From NCBI GenBank assembly GCA_029879945.1, contig JAOUPJ010000153.1, forward strand, positions 1-8,544: a DNA stretch of 8,544 nucleotides. Direction: 5' to 3'. The first letter of the stretch is position 1, and each line of letters opens with the position of its first letter. A program made the position numbers and the translations under genes. The stretch is from Gammaproteobacteria bacterium (GTDB lineage: Bacteria > Pseudomonadota > Gammaproteobacteria > S012-40). The notes below the pieces were generated by a model. That model saw nothing but the letters and a program-made list of their open reading frames with translations, did not search any database and was not told where the DNA came from. Below, piece after piece: positions 1 through 6,124 of the stretch.

Positions 1-1356
1 CATGGCGGCATTCTTGCTCGTCGTGATTTGGATACCGATGTGATGGGGGAACATGGGATATCAGCGATTGATCTGGTTGTTGTTAATCTTTACCCTTTTG
101 AAAAAACCGTGGCCGATCCCAACTGCGCACTAGAGCATGCGATTGAAAACATCGATATTGGTGGCCCCACCATGGTTAGAGCGGCGGCAAAGAATCACAA
201 ATTTGTTGGCATCGTTGTTGATACCAGCGATTACGGCACAGTGCTGGAAGAAATGCGTTCCAATAAAAATGCACTAAGTGCGCAAACTCGTTTTAGTCTA
301 GCGGTGAAGGCCTTTTCACATACCGCATCTTATGATGGAGCGATTTCCAATTATCTCAGTGCCATCACTTCTGACGGTAATAAAAATGAATTCCCTGATA
401 CTATTAATTACCAGTTTGATAAAAGCCAAGACATGCGTTACGGCGAGAATCCTCACCAAAAAGCAGCGTTCTACCTAAGCCGTGACAGGGACCCTCTTAG
501 TGTCGCCTCTGCAAAACAGGTTCAAGGTAAAGAACTATCTTTCAATAACATCGCAGACACCGATGCTGCACTTGAATGTGTAAAACAGTTTGAAGACCCT
601 GCATGTGTGATCGTAAAGCATGCCAATCCTTGTGGAGTGGCGGTACGTAGTAGTTTGATCGAAGCCTATGATATGGCCTTCAAAACAGATCCGACTTCCG
701 CGTTTGGTGGCATCATCGCCTTCAACAGAAGCCTGGACACGGAAACGGCCAAGGCAATTGTGGACCGTCAATTTGTGGAGGTGATTATTGCTATGGGTTT
801 GGATCCTGGCGTTGAAAAAATCATTTCCACCAAGCCCAATGTGAGGCTTCTGAATCTGGCAGCCGATTCTTCTTATGATAATAAAAACAAGTCTCGGGTA
901 ATCAAGCAGGTGAATGGCGGTGTGCTAGTGCAAGACCGGGATTTGGGCATGATCAAAAAATCGGATCTAAAGGTGGTAAGTAAGCTTAAACCTGATGAGA
1001 ATCAAATTGCTGACCTGCTGTTTGCATGGAAGGTTGCAAAGATGGTCAAGTCGAATGCCATTGTTTATGCGAGAAATCTACAGACCATCGGTATCGGCGC
1101 AGGACAAATGAGTCGTGTCTACAGTGCCAAGATTGCAGGTATCAAGGCTGCCGACGAAGGTTTGCAAGTGGAAGGATCCGTAATGTCGTCTGATGCCTTT
1201 TTTCCTTTTCGCGATGGAATTGATGCTGCAGCTGAGGCGGGTATCAAGGCAATCATACAACCAGGTGGTTCAATGCGGGATCAGGAAGTGATTGATGCGG
1301 CCGATGAGCATGGAATCGCCATGGTGTTTACCGGCATGCGGCACTTCAACCACTAG
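1..1356 (+). CDS. purH: Bifunctional AICAR formyltransferase / IMP cyclohydrolase, 3' part (5' end outside window)
   Basis: PurH catalyses the last two steps of purine synthesis in the cytoplasm: formylation of AICAR with 10-formyl-tetrahydrofolate, then ring closure to IMP. The frame is open from base 1 and starts inside the conserved HGGILARRD block of the cyclohydrolase domain, so roughly 65-75 N-terminal residues are missing; 451 residues are present. Visible family blocks, counted from the window edge, include NLYPFEKT (about 29-36), RYGENPHQ (146-153), the formyltransferase block KHANPCG (206-212) with the catalytic Lys-His pair, and the typical ending FTGMRHFNH. The reading frame is intact and motifs are standard, so it should be functional. 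In many gammaproteobacteria purD follows purH; here the next gene is an unrelated one on the opposite strand, 11 bases away. No convincing terminator was seen at this junction. Confidence 0.97.
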   Translation, partial: HGGILARRDLDTDVMGEHGISAIDLVVVNLYPFEKTVADPNCALEHAIENIDIGGPTMVRAAAKNHKFVGIVVDTSDYGTVLEEMRSNKNALSAQTRFSLAVKAFSHTASYDGAISNYLSAITSDGNKNEFPDTINYQFDKSQDMRYGENPHQKAAFYLSRDRDPLSVASAKQVQGKELSFNNIADTDAALECVKQFEDPACVIVKHANPCGVAVRSSLIEAYDMAFKTDPTSAFGGIIAFNRSLDTETAKAIVDRQFVEVIIAMGLDPGVEKIISTKPNVRLLNLAADSSYDNKNKSRVIKQVNGGVLVQDRDLGMIKKSDLKVVSKLKPDENQIADLLFAWKVAKMVKSNAIVYARNLQTIGIGAGQMSRVYSAKIAGIKAADEGLQVEGSVMSSDAFFPFRDGIDAAAEAGIKAIIQPGGSMRDQEVIDAADEHGIAMVFTGMRHFNH

Positions 1357-1367
1357 TGTCAATGCGG

Positions 1368-1820
1368 CTATTTTGCTTTAGATAGTTGAATAGCGGTTTC
1401 TAGTCTGGATATATAAAAATCACTGCCATTGTAGCCCACTATCCGTTGTGAGACTTCTTTGGTGCCTGGCTGGTATATTAGTACGGTTGGGGTTACGAAA
1501 ACGTTCTCGTTTTTCGCAAATGTACTGTAAGTCAATGTACTGCCCTCAAAGTTGACCATATCCAGTTGGCTTTCTATATCCACTTCTCGCACGAGTGAAC
1601 TTAGGTGTGACTCGGGGGATATGAGCATTGGGTAGATAATTTCTTCTTTGAGTTTTTCGCAGTATTCACAATGTTCGGCGGTAAACAGCAACACGATGGG
1701 TTTGTTGTCGGCCAGTGCTTTCACAGAAAGCCTTTGTAGATTTTCCACGGCAGGCAGACGCTCGCCGCTATTTGCACAAGCACTCACAAGTAACAGAAAC
1801 ATAAGGACAAATACTTGCAT
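1368..1820 (-). CDS. Thioredoxin-fold lipoprotein with CEYC motif
   Basis: This is a 150-residue exported protein of the thioredoxin superfamily, probably a periplasmic membrane-anchored thiol/disulfide protein. Residues 1-14 are a short hydrophobic signal followed by the lipobox LVSAC (Cys15, the lipidation site). The redox motif CEYC (Cys51, Cys54) follows a hydrophobic strand (IVLLFTAEH), and the cis-proline typical of the fold is in VTPTVLIY (Pro111). The end (IVGYNGSDFYISRLETAI) resembles SoxW-like and other thioredoxin_2-type periplasmic proteins. Oddities: the signal has no positive charge before its hydrophobic core, and no clear ribosome binding site precedes the ATG. An in-frame stop lies at 1863-1865 and only non-start codons intervene, so this ATG is the only ordinary start. 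It is divergent from a flavin disulfide oxidoreductase. Substrate unknown; fold and location fairly sure. Confidence 0.85.
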   Translation of the reverse strand: MQVFVLMFLLLVSACANSGERLPAVENLQRLSVKALADNKPIVLLFTAEHCEYCEKLKEEIIYPMLISPESHLSSLVREVDIESQLDMVNFEGSTLTYSTFAKNENVFVTPTVLIYQPGTKEVSQRIVGYNGSDFYISRLETAIQLSKAK

Positions 1821-1844
1821 ATTTTCTACACTTTGGTTTGTGTT

Positions 1845-1892
1845 GGATATCGTCCGCTGACATCATTTGTTTATAATTAGATAATGATATCC
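1845..1892. repeat. 7-base inverted repeat GGATATC / GATATCC flanking a promoter
   Basis: GGATATC at 1845-1851 is matched by GATATCC at 1886-1892, 34 bases apart, with centres 41 bases apart (about four helical turns). The arms lie in the divergent control region between the thioredoxin lipoprotein and the oxidoreductase; one is upstream of the -35 element and the other covers the expected transcription start. This could be a pair of operator half-sites, but seven bases in AT-rich DNA can match by chance. Confidence 0.3.
1857..1885 (+). promoter_or_regulatory. Sigma70-type promoter for the disulfide oxidoreductase
   Basis: The -35 box CTGACA (1857-1862, 5 of 6 to consensus) is separated by 17 bases from the -10 box GATAAT (1880-1885, 5 of 6). 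Transcription would begin near 1892. That leaves about 45 bases of leader before the TTG at 1939 but only about 5 before the TTG at 1897, which supports the downstream start for the oxidoreductase. Confidence 0.6.
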
Positions 1893-1938
1893 TTATTTGG
1901 TTCATTTCGCAGCGCACTTCAGTAAAACTGGTAAGCTT

Positions 1939-3336
1939 TTGAAAGTATTTGATTTAATAATTATAGGCTCGGGGCCAGGAGGATACCGGGCCGCAGTGTC
2001 TGCTGCTCTGCGTGGGCTTTCTGTTGCTATCGTTGAAAAAGATACCTGGGGTGGCTGTTGTCTGAATCGGGGGTGCGTGCCGAAAAAAACCCTCTATGCC
2101 ACCGCAAAGCGAATCCAGGAGGTTTCAATTTACCGTGAACTTGGGATCACTGGCACCCTTAACGCGAGACTCAGTAGCACCTGGAGCGTTCAAAAAAGGG
2201 TGGTCGATAAGGTTCGTGAAAGTTATATCAGCTATCTCACCAATTTGGGTGTATCAAAATTCACGGGCACCGCCAGGCTTGTAAATAAGCACGAGATTTC
2301 AATTTCATTTTCTAATGCAGTCGAAACCATCAGTGGTAAGTGCATACTCCTAGCCACCGGCAGCAGCGCACACTTTCCAGCGGCCATAAAACCGATCCCA
2401 AAACGAATACTCACTACAGACGATTTGTTCCGGGAAAAACCACCTGAGGGAAAACGGGTCGCGATAGTGGGTGGAGGCGTCATTGCCGCAGAGTTTGCGT
2501 TTATTTTGTCGCATCTAGGTTGCAAGGTATTCTGGCTCACACGCAAAAAACCACTGCTTAAATCGATGTTTAGTCCTCAAGCATTAAAGATTTTTTCTGC
2601 TCACATCGAGAATGACAATCTGGAAATCTGCTTGGGTAACCAAGTTTTGTCTTCAAAAGTTGGAACAAAATATTTATCATTGAAATTGGACACAGGAAAC
2701 ACATTGAGGGTGGACTGGGCCTTGCTGGCGACGGGTCGAAAACCAAATACTGCTGATTTGGGATTGGAAGAAGTCGGAATAGAAACCGACAACAAAGGTT
2801 TTATACAACGTAATGAATCTCTGCAAACTGCTGTGGATAACATCTATGCCATAGGCGACTGTGCTTGCGATATGATGACAGCAAATCATGCTATTGCTGA
2901 GGCGAATTTTTTCGTGAATAGAATTCTGGACAAGTCCCGGCAAAAATATGATCCCCTTTCTGTACCTCAAGTCATCTACTCGGCTATTGAGATGGCCAGA
3001 ATGGGATTGAACGAAGATATGGCAGAAGATCAAGGATTCGAACCTGCTGTAGGATTTGCCGCTTTCGAAAACTCACCTGCTGCGCTCGCGCAAGGTCACA
3101 CCGAAGGCTATGTGCGTCTGTTGGCAGACATGGACAGTGGGCAGTTTCTGGGTAGCGAAGTGATCGGTGACGATGCTGGCGAGTTGATTAACTACCTCAG
3201 TAAGACCGACATACCCAAAGACTTTCTGGCTGAGTTTGCGAAAACCCATTTTAATCACCCCTCACGCAGTGAAGAGTTTATGAACGCCCTGGAAACTCTA
3301 GCTGTAAAATGGGGTTTGGTCGACTCAATTTTCTAG
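1939..3336 (+). CDS. Class I pyridine nucleotide-disulfide oxidoreductase (lipoamide dehydrogenase / glutathione reductase-like)
   Basis: A 465-residue flavoprotein that should move electrons between NAD(P)H, FAD and a cysteine pair; the true substrate is unknown. From the chosen start: FAD-binding GSGPGG (10-15), redox pair CLNRGC (Cys41, Cys46), nucleotide-binding GGGVIAAEF (178-186), ATGRKPN (264-270), second FAD motif AIGD (304-307) and the C-terminal His-Glu pair in HPSRSE (440-445) supplied by the partner subunit. The active-site run CVPKK is glutathione-reductase-like. The loop after the second nucleotide strand reads LTRKK, with basic residues where NAD-specific enzymes have an acid, suggesting NADP. 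An extra Cys40 replaces the usual Thr, and YSAIEMARMG replaces the usual Y-T-x-P-E motif. No ATG is available: the frame opens after a stop at 1885-1887. TTG 1939 gives the family-like start MKVFDLIIIGSGPGG; TTG 1897 would add 14 residues and nearly no leader. The downstream methyltransferase gene starts 2 bases after the stop. Confidence 0.88.
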   Translation: MKVFDLIIIGSGPGGYRAAVSAALRGLSVAIVEKDTWGGCCLNRGCVPKKTLYATAKRIQEVSIYRELGITGTLNARLSSTWSVQKRVVDKVRESYISYLTNLGVSKFTGTARLVNKHEISISFSNAVETISGKCILLATGSSAHFPAAIKPIPKRILTTDDLFREKPPEGKRVAIVGGGVIAAEFAFILSHLGCKVFWLTRKKPLLKSMFSPQALKIFSAHIENDNLEICLGNQVLSSKVGTKYLSLKLDTGNTLRVDWALLATGRKPNTADLGLEEVGIETDNKGFIQRNESLQTAVDNIYAIGDCACDMMTANHAIAEANFFVNRILDKSRQKYDPLSVPQVIYSAIEMARMGLNEDMAEDQGFEPAVGFAAFENSPAALAQGHTEGYVRLLADMDSGQFLGSEVIGDDAGELINYLSKTDIPKDFLAEFAKTHFNHPSRSEEFMNALETLAVKWGLVDSIF

Positions 3337-3338
3337 TC

Positions 3339-4283
3339 ATGACTGGTTCACTACCAGAACCTTTTGTTGACCGTTTAGAGAAAATAGTACCGCCTGAAAA
3401 ATACGACGAGGTCATATCCAGTTTTTCGCAACAAAGGCATGTCTCATTCCGCATTAATCGATTGAAATCAAACCCGGATCTCGTCCTTTCGGAATTGGAT
3501 AGACTCAACATTCCGCTTCAGCCGCTACAATGGAGAAAATGCAGCTTCTGGACGCCATCTGAATTTAAGGAAACACTAAGCCGTTCATTGCCTGCGGTTG
3601 AGTCGCACATTTATATTCAAAATCCATCCAGCATGTTGGCCGCTGATCTTTTAGAGGCGTGTTCTGAAGAAACTATCCTGGATATGGCCGCGGCACCTGG
3701 TAGTAAAACCACTCTACTCGCGGATGCGATGAACAATACGGGGCGTCTTTCGGCTATTGAACCCGTTAAAGATCGTTTTTTTCGATTGAGAGCCAACTTG
3801 GAGCGTATGGGTGTAAGTTGTGTACGCACCTATCGTATGGATGGCACTCTTGCGGGCGTTAAGAAACCCGAATTTTTTGACCGTGTACTATTGGATGCAC
3901 CCTGTTCCTCGGAAGGACAGTTTCTGGCGCATGCTCCTCGAACGTTTCACTATTGGAGTGAGAAAAAAATCAAGGAAATGGCCAGAAAACAATTTAGATT
4001 GCTTGTGTCTGCCTTTAGGGCCTTAAAGCCGAAAGGGGTGATGGTCTATTCCACTTGTACCTTCGCGCCCGAAGAAAATGAGGCAGTTGTCTCTAAATTG
4101 TTAAAACGCTATCCGGATAGCGTGGAAGTCATTCCCATTGAAGTACCGATAGAAAATACACAGGCTGGCCTATTGCGCTGGGGAAAAAGGGAATTTGATT
4201 CTCAGTTGAGGCTGGCTCGACGAATTCTTCCGAATGATCTTTTTGAGGGTTTCTTTGTGTGTAAACTTCAAAAGCTGGCTTAA
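3339..4283 (+). CDS. NOL1/NOP2/Sun-family RNA 5-methylcytosine methyltransferase (RsmB/RsmF-like)
   Basis: A 314-residue SAM-dependent enzyme expected to methylate C5 of a cytosine in rRNA or tRNA. From ATG 3339: an N-terminal RNA-binding-like segment (LPEPFVDRLEKIVPPEKY, then FSQQRHVSFRINRLK), SAM motif I DMAAAPGSKT (115-124), acidic SAM contact in AIEP (about 141), motif IV DAPCSSEG with the release cysteine Cys189, motif VI STCTFAPEENE with the nucleophile Cys240, and the conserved ending RRILPNDLFEGFFVCKL. ATG 3309 is also in frame, overlapping the previous gene, but 3339 gives the usual family start and both lack a strong ribosome site. The short spacing suggests co-transcription with the oxidoreductase and perhaps translational coupling. 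It lacks both the long C-terminal extension of E. coli RsmF and the NusB-like N-terminal domain of RsmB. Which RNA and position it modifies cannot be read from sequence. Confidence 0.92.
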   Translation: MTGSLPEPFVDRLEKIVPPEKYDEVISSFSQQRHVSFRINRLKSNPDLVLSELDRLNIPLQPLQWRKCSFWTPSEFKETLSRSLPAVESHIYIQNPSSMLAADLLEACSEETILDMAAAPGSKTTLLADAMNNTGRLSAIEPVKDRFFRLRANLERMGVSCVRTYRMDGTLAGVKKPEFFDRVLLDAPCSSEGQFLAHAPRTFHYWSEKKIKEMARKQFRLLVSAFRALKPKGVMVYSTCTFAPEENEAVVSKLLKRYPDSVEVIPIEVPIENTQAGLLRWGKREFDSQLRLARRILPNDLFEGFFVCKLQKLA

Positions 4284-4296
4284 CGCTGTTTTACTG

Positions 4297-4476
4297 TTAT
4301 TTGGGCTCTTTCGTTCCTTTGCGCATATTCAGTGTCGCCAAGCCCGTACCGATTCGCAGTGCCATAGCCAGTAAATAGGAAAATAGACCAATAATGGGAT
4401 TGGTGAATAGGGTCACTACGATCGCCACCACCACAGCACCCCCCAACATGATCACTTCATCGTACTTGTTTGACAT
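4297..4476 (-). CDS. Small hydrophobic membrane protein of unknown function
   Basis: I do not recognise this 59-residue protein. It begins MSNKYDEVIML, has two probable membrane helices (about residues 8-24 and 27-49, separated by Thr-Asn-Pro), and ends in a charged tail (NMRKGTKEPK). The long uncharged run, glycine content and good ribosome site argue that it is a real gene. The start at 4476 is chosen because GAGGAG lies 6 bases upstream; an in-frame ATG at 4512 would add 12 polar residues and has no such site. It is convergent with the methyltransferase (13 bases between stops) and divergent from argE. No terminator or clear promoter was seen. Confidence 0.7.
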   Translation of the reverse strand: MSNKYDEVIMLGGAVVVAIVVTLFTNPIIGLFSYLLAMALRIGTGLATLNMRKGTKEPK

Positions 4477-4482
4477 GCGTGT

Positions 4483-4488
4483 CTCCTC
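4483..4488 (-). promoter_or_regulatory. Strong ribosome binding site fixing the start of the small membrane protein
   Basis: Read on the minus strand this is GAGGAG, 6 bases before the ATG at 4476-4474. It selects this ATG over the in-frame ATG at 4512-4510. Confidence 0.75.
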
Positions 4489-4551
4489 TATTGATGGACT
4501 GTGATAAAGCAAAAATCAGGCACGGTTGAGAAAATTGATTTCGCACCAGGA

Positions 4552-4578
4552 TTGAAATACTAAAAACTGGTGTATGCT
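4552..4578 (+). promoter_or_regulatory. Possible promoter of argE
   Basis: TTGAAA (4552-4557, 5 of 6 to the -35 consensus) is followed after a short 15-base spacer by TATGCT (4573-4578, 4 of 6 to the -10). A start near 4585 would exclude the GTG at 4570 as a translation start and leave about 30 bases of leader before ATG 4615. I saw no convincing pair of ArgR boxes in the 138 bases between the divergent genes. Confidence 0.3.
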
Positions 4579-4614
4579 ATTGGCCTTTCATCTGGCATAG
4601 GTGGCTCGGAATTG

Positions 4615-5766
4615 ATGGTTAATACACCAGACTTAATGGAACTAATGGCTGGGCTGATACGTACACCTTCGGTGAGTAGTGTGAGCCCTGAGTTTGATCA
4701 AAGTAACATGGCTTTGATTGAACTATTGGCCTCCTGGCTAGAAGATTTGCACTTTAATGTGGAGATCTTGCCGCTGCCGATGCAGCCCAATAAGGCGAAT
4801 CTATTGGCCAGCATGGGCTCGGGTCCTGGCGGTTTGGTCCTTTCTGGCCACACCGACACGGTTCCCTATGATGCTGGGCTGTGGAATTTTGATCCTTTTA
4901 AGCTCACCGAAAAAGACCAGCGCTTATATGGACTGGGAACCAGCGATATGAAGGGATTTTTTGCCTTGGCGATAGAGGCGGCGAGGCGATTTGATCCCAA
5001 GCAATTCAAACATCCTCTGTTCATTCTGGCCACCGCTGATGAGGAATCCAGTATGGAGGGGGCCAAGATGTTGGTGGACCTGGGTAGACCCAAGGCCAGG
5101 CACGCGGTGATCGGTGAACCCACTGGCATGAGGCCGGTGCATCGCCACAAAGGGATCATTATGGAAGCCATCCATGTGCATGGGCATGGGGGTCACTCCA
5201 GTAATCCGTCTTTGGGTGTAAATGCGATTGAAGGACTGCATCGTGCCATAGACATGTTGCTGAACTGGCGTGAGGAATTACAAGGGGCCCATCAGAACAA
5301 GGAATTTAACGTTCCCTTTCCTACGCTCAATCTGGGTCTGGTCAGTGGCGGCGACAACCCCAATCGCATCTGCTCCCACGCGCAAGTCCATTTCGATCTG
5401 CGCATCCTTCCCAGTATGGATATGGCTCTAGTTCACGAAGAACTGGATAAAAGACTGGAAACGGTTTTTAAGGAGACTTCTTACCGATTTGAAAGAAGGC
5501 AATTGAGCCCCGGCACACCGGCTATGGACACGGATGTCAATGCACCCATCGTCAAGGCCATAGAAAAATTGACCGGGTATGCCAGTGAAGCGGTGGCATT
5601 TTGTACGGAAGCACCGTATCTCAACTCCTTGGGCATGCAAACCGTGGTGATGGGTCCGGGTGATATCGCCCAGGCGCACCAGCCGGATGAGTTCTTATCT
5701 CTGGATAGATTACAGCCTACAGTCGACCTGCTGGAAAAATTGATATACGAATTTTGCGTTCAGTAG
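4615..5766 (+). CDS. argE: Acetylornithine deacetylase
   Basis: ArgE removes the acetyl group from N2-acetyl-L-ornithine to give ornithine in the linear arginine pathway; it is a cytoplasmic M20-family metallohydrolase. The length from ATG 4615 is 383 residues, the usual ArgE size. Metal and catalytic residues are all visible: SGHTDTVPYD (His79, with Asp81), GLGTSDMKGF (Asp111), ATADEES (Glu143 general base, Glu144), VIGEPTGM (Glu168) and the C-terminal AQAHQPDE (His355). The central block HGHGGHSSNPSLGVNAIE belongs to the dimerisation domain. A GTG at 4570 would add 15 residues with no family resemblance and would begin inside the possible promoter. argA does not follow. DapE (succinyl-diaminopimelate desuccinylase) is a relative, but GHTDTVPYD and TSDMKGFFA fit ArgE better. 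Confidence 0.93.
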   Translation: MVNTPDLMELMAGLIRTPSVSSVSPEFDQSNMALIELLASWLEDLHFNVEILPLPMQPNKANLLASMGSGPGGLVLSGHTDTVPYDAGLWNFDPFKLTEKDQRLYGLGTSDMKGFFALAIEAARRFDPKQFKHPLFILATADEESSMEGAKMLVDLGRPKARHAVIGEPTGMRPVHRHKGIIMEAIHVHGHGGHSSNPSLGVNAIEGLHRAIDMLLNWREELQGAHQNKEFNVPFPTLNLGLVSGGDNPNRICSHAQVHFDLRILPSMDMALVHEELDKRLETVFKETSYRFERRQLSPGTPAMDTDVNAPIVKAIEKLTGYASEAVAFCTEAPYLNSLGMQTVVMGPGDIAQAHQPDEFLSLDRLQPTVDLLEKLIYEFCVQ

Positions 5767-5880
5767 TTGAACACATGCTATCGGTTTAAATGCAGATTTA
5801 TTGAAAGACCTTTCTGTGTTAACGTTACCCATATATACGTTTTCCTATCAATAATTAAATAGTTTACGAGCGTGAATACT

Positions 5881-6069
5881 ATGAACACACAAAAATTTAT
5901 TAAACAAATCCTTTGGTTGACCACACTTCTGTTTGTGATCGGTTTACTAAGTGCCTGCGGCTCAGGTGCCAGTGATGCTTCCACTCCCCCTGCTACTACT
6001 CCATCTATAGACGGTGCCACTGGTAACAAGTGGGATGATATGGAGTGGGATAAAGGGAAGTGGGGTTAA
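5881..6069 (+). CDS. Small lipoprotein with tryptophan-spaced C-terminus, unknown function
   Basis: A 62-residue protein not recognised as a known family. It has a textbook lipoprotein signal: charged start (MNTQKFIKQ), hydrophobic core and lipobox LLSAC with the lipidated cysteine at residue 26. Gly follows the cysteine rather than Asp, so transport to the outer membrane is likely. The mature part is about 37 residues: a Ser/Thr/Pro/Ala-rich linker, then the end NKWDDMEWDKGKWG, where three tryptophans recur every fifth residue. ATG 5881 is preferred because a GAG triplet lies about 10 bases upstream; the GTG at 5872 is in frame but follows that triplet almost directly. The next gene, 55 bases downstream on the same strand, encodes a secreted protein, so the two are probably co-transcribed. 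The 114-base gap after argE is AT-rich with no confident promoter or terminator. Confidence 0.72.
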   Translation: MNTQKFIKQILWLTTLLFVIGLLSACGSGASDASTPPATTPSIDGATGNKWDDMEWDKGKWG

Positions 6070-6076
6070 TCACCCC
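6062..6076 (+). other. Small hairpin around the lipoprotein stop codon
   Basis: GGGGT (6062-6066) can pair with ACCCC (6072-6076) around a 5-base loop that contains the stop codon TAA. One more T-G pair can extend it. No T-run follows, so it is not a standard terminator; it could tune expression or mRNA stability between the two genes, or be incidental. Confidence 0.3.
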
Positions 6077-6124
6077 GACCATCTAACTAATAGCAATTAC
6101 AAATCATAGAGAAGGAATTTAAAC

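Noticed and set aside
535..771. Minus-strand open frame opposite purH
   Set aside because: It lies wholly within strongly conserved purH coding sequence, has no ribosome site and no recognisable motif. The frame at 1078-1260 is the same case.
1872..1877. Perfect TATAAT as -10 box
   Set aside because: No -35 element lies at 16-18 bases upstream; CTGACA at 1857-1862 is too close to it but is 17 bases from GATAAT at 1880.
4570..4614. N-terminal extension of argE from GTG 4570
   Set aside because: The extra 15 residues do not resemble ArgE, and ATG 4615 gives the normal 383-residue length.
4866..5241. Two minus-strand open frames of about 100 codons opposite argE
   Set aside because: Both are complements of the conserved metal-binding core of argE and show no protein-like features.
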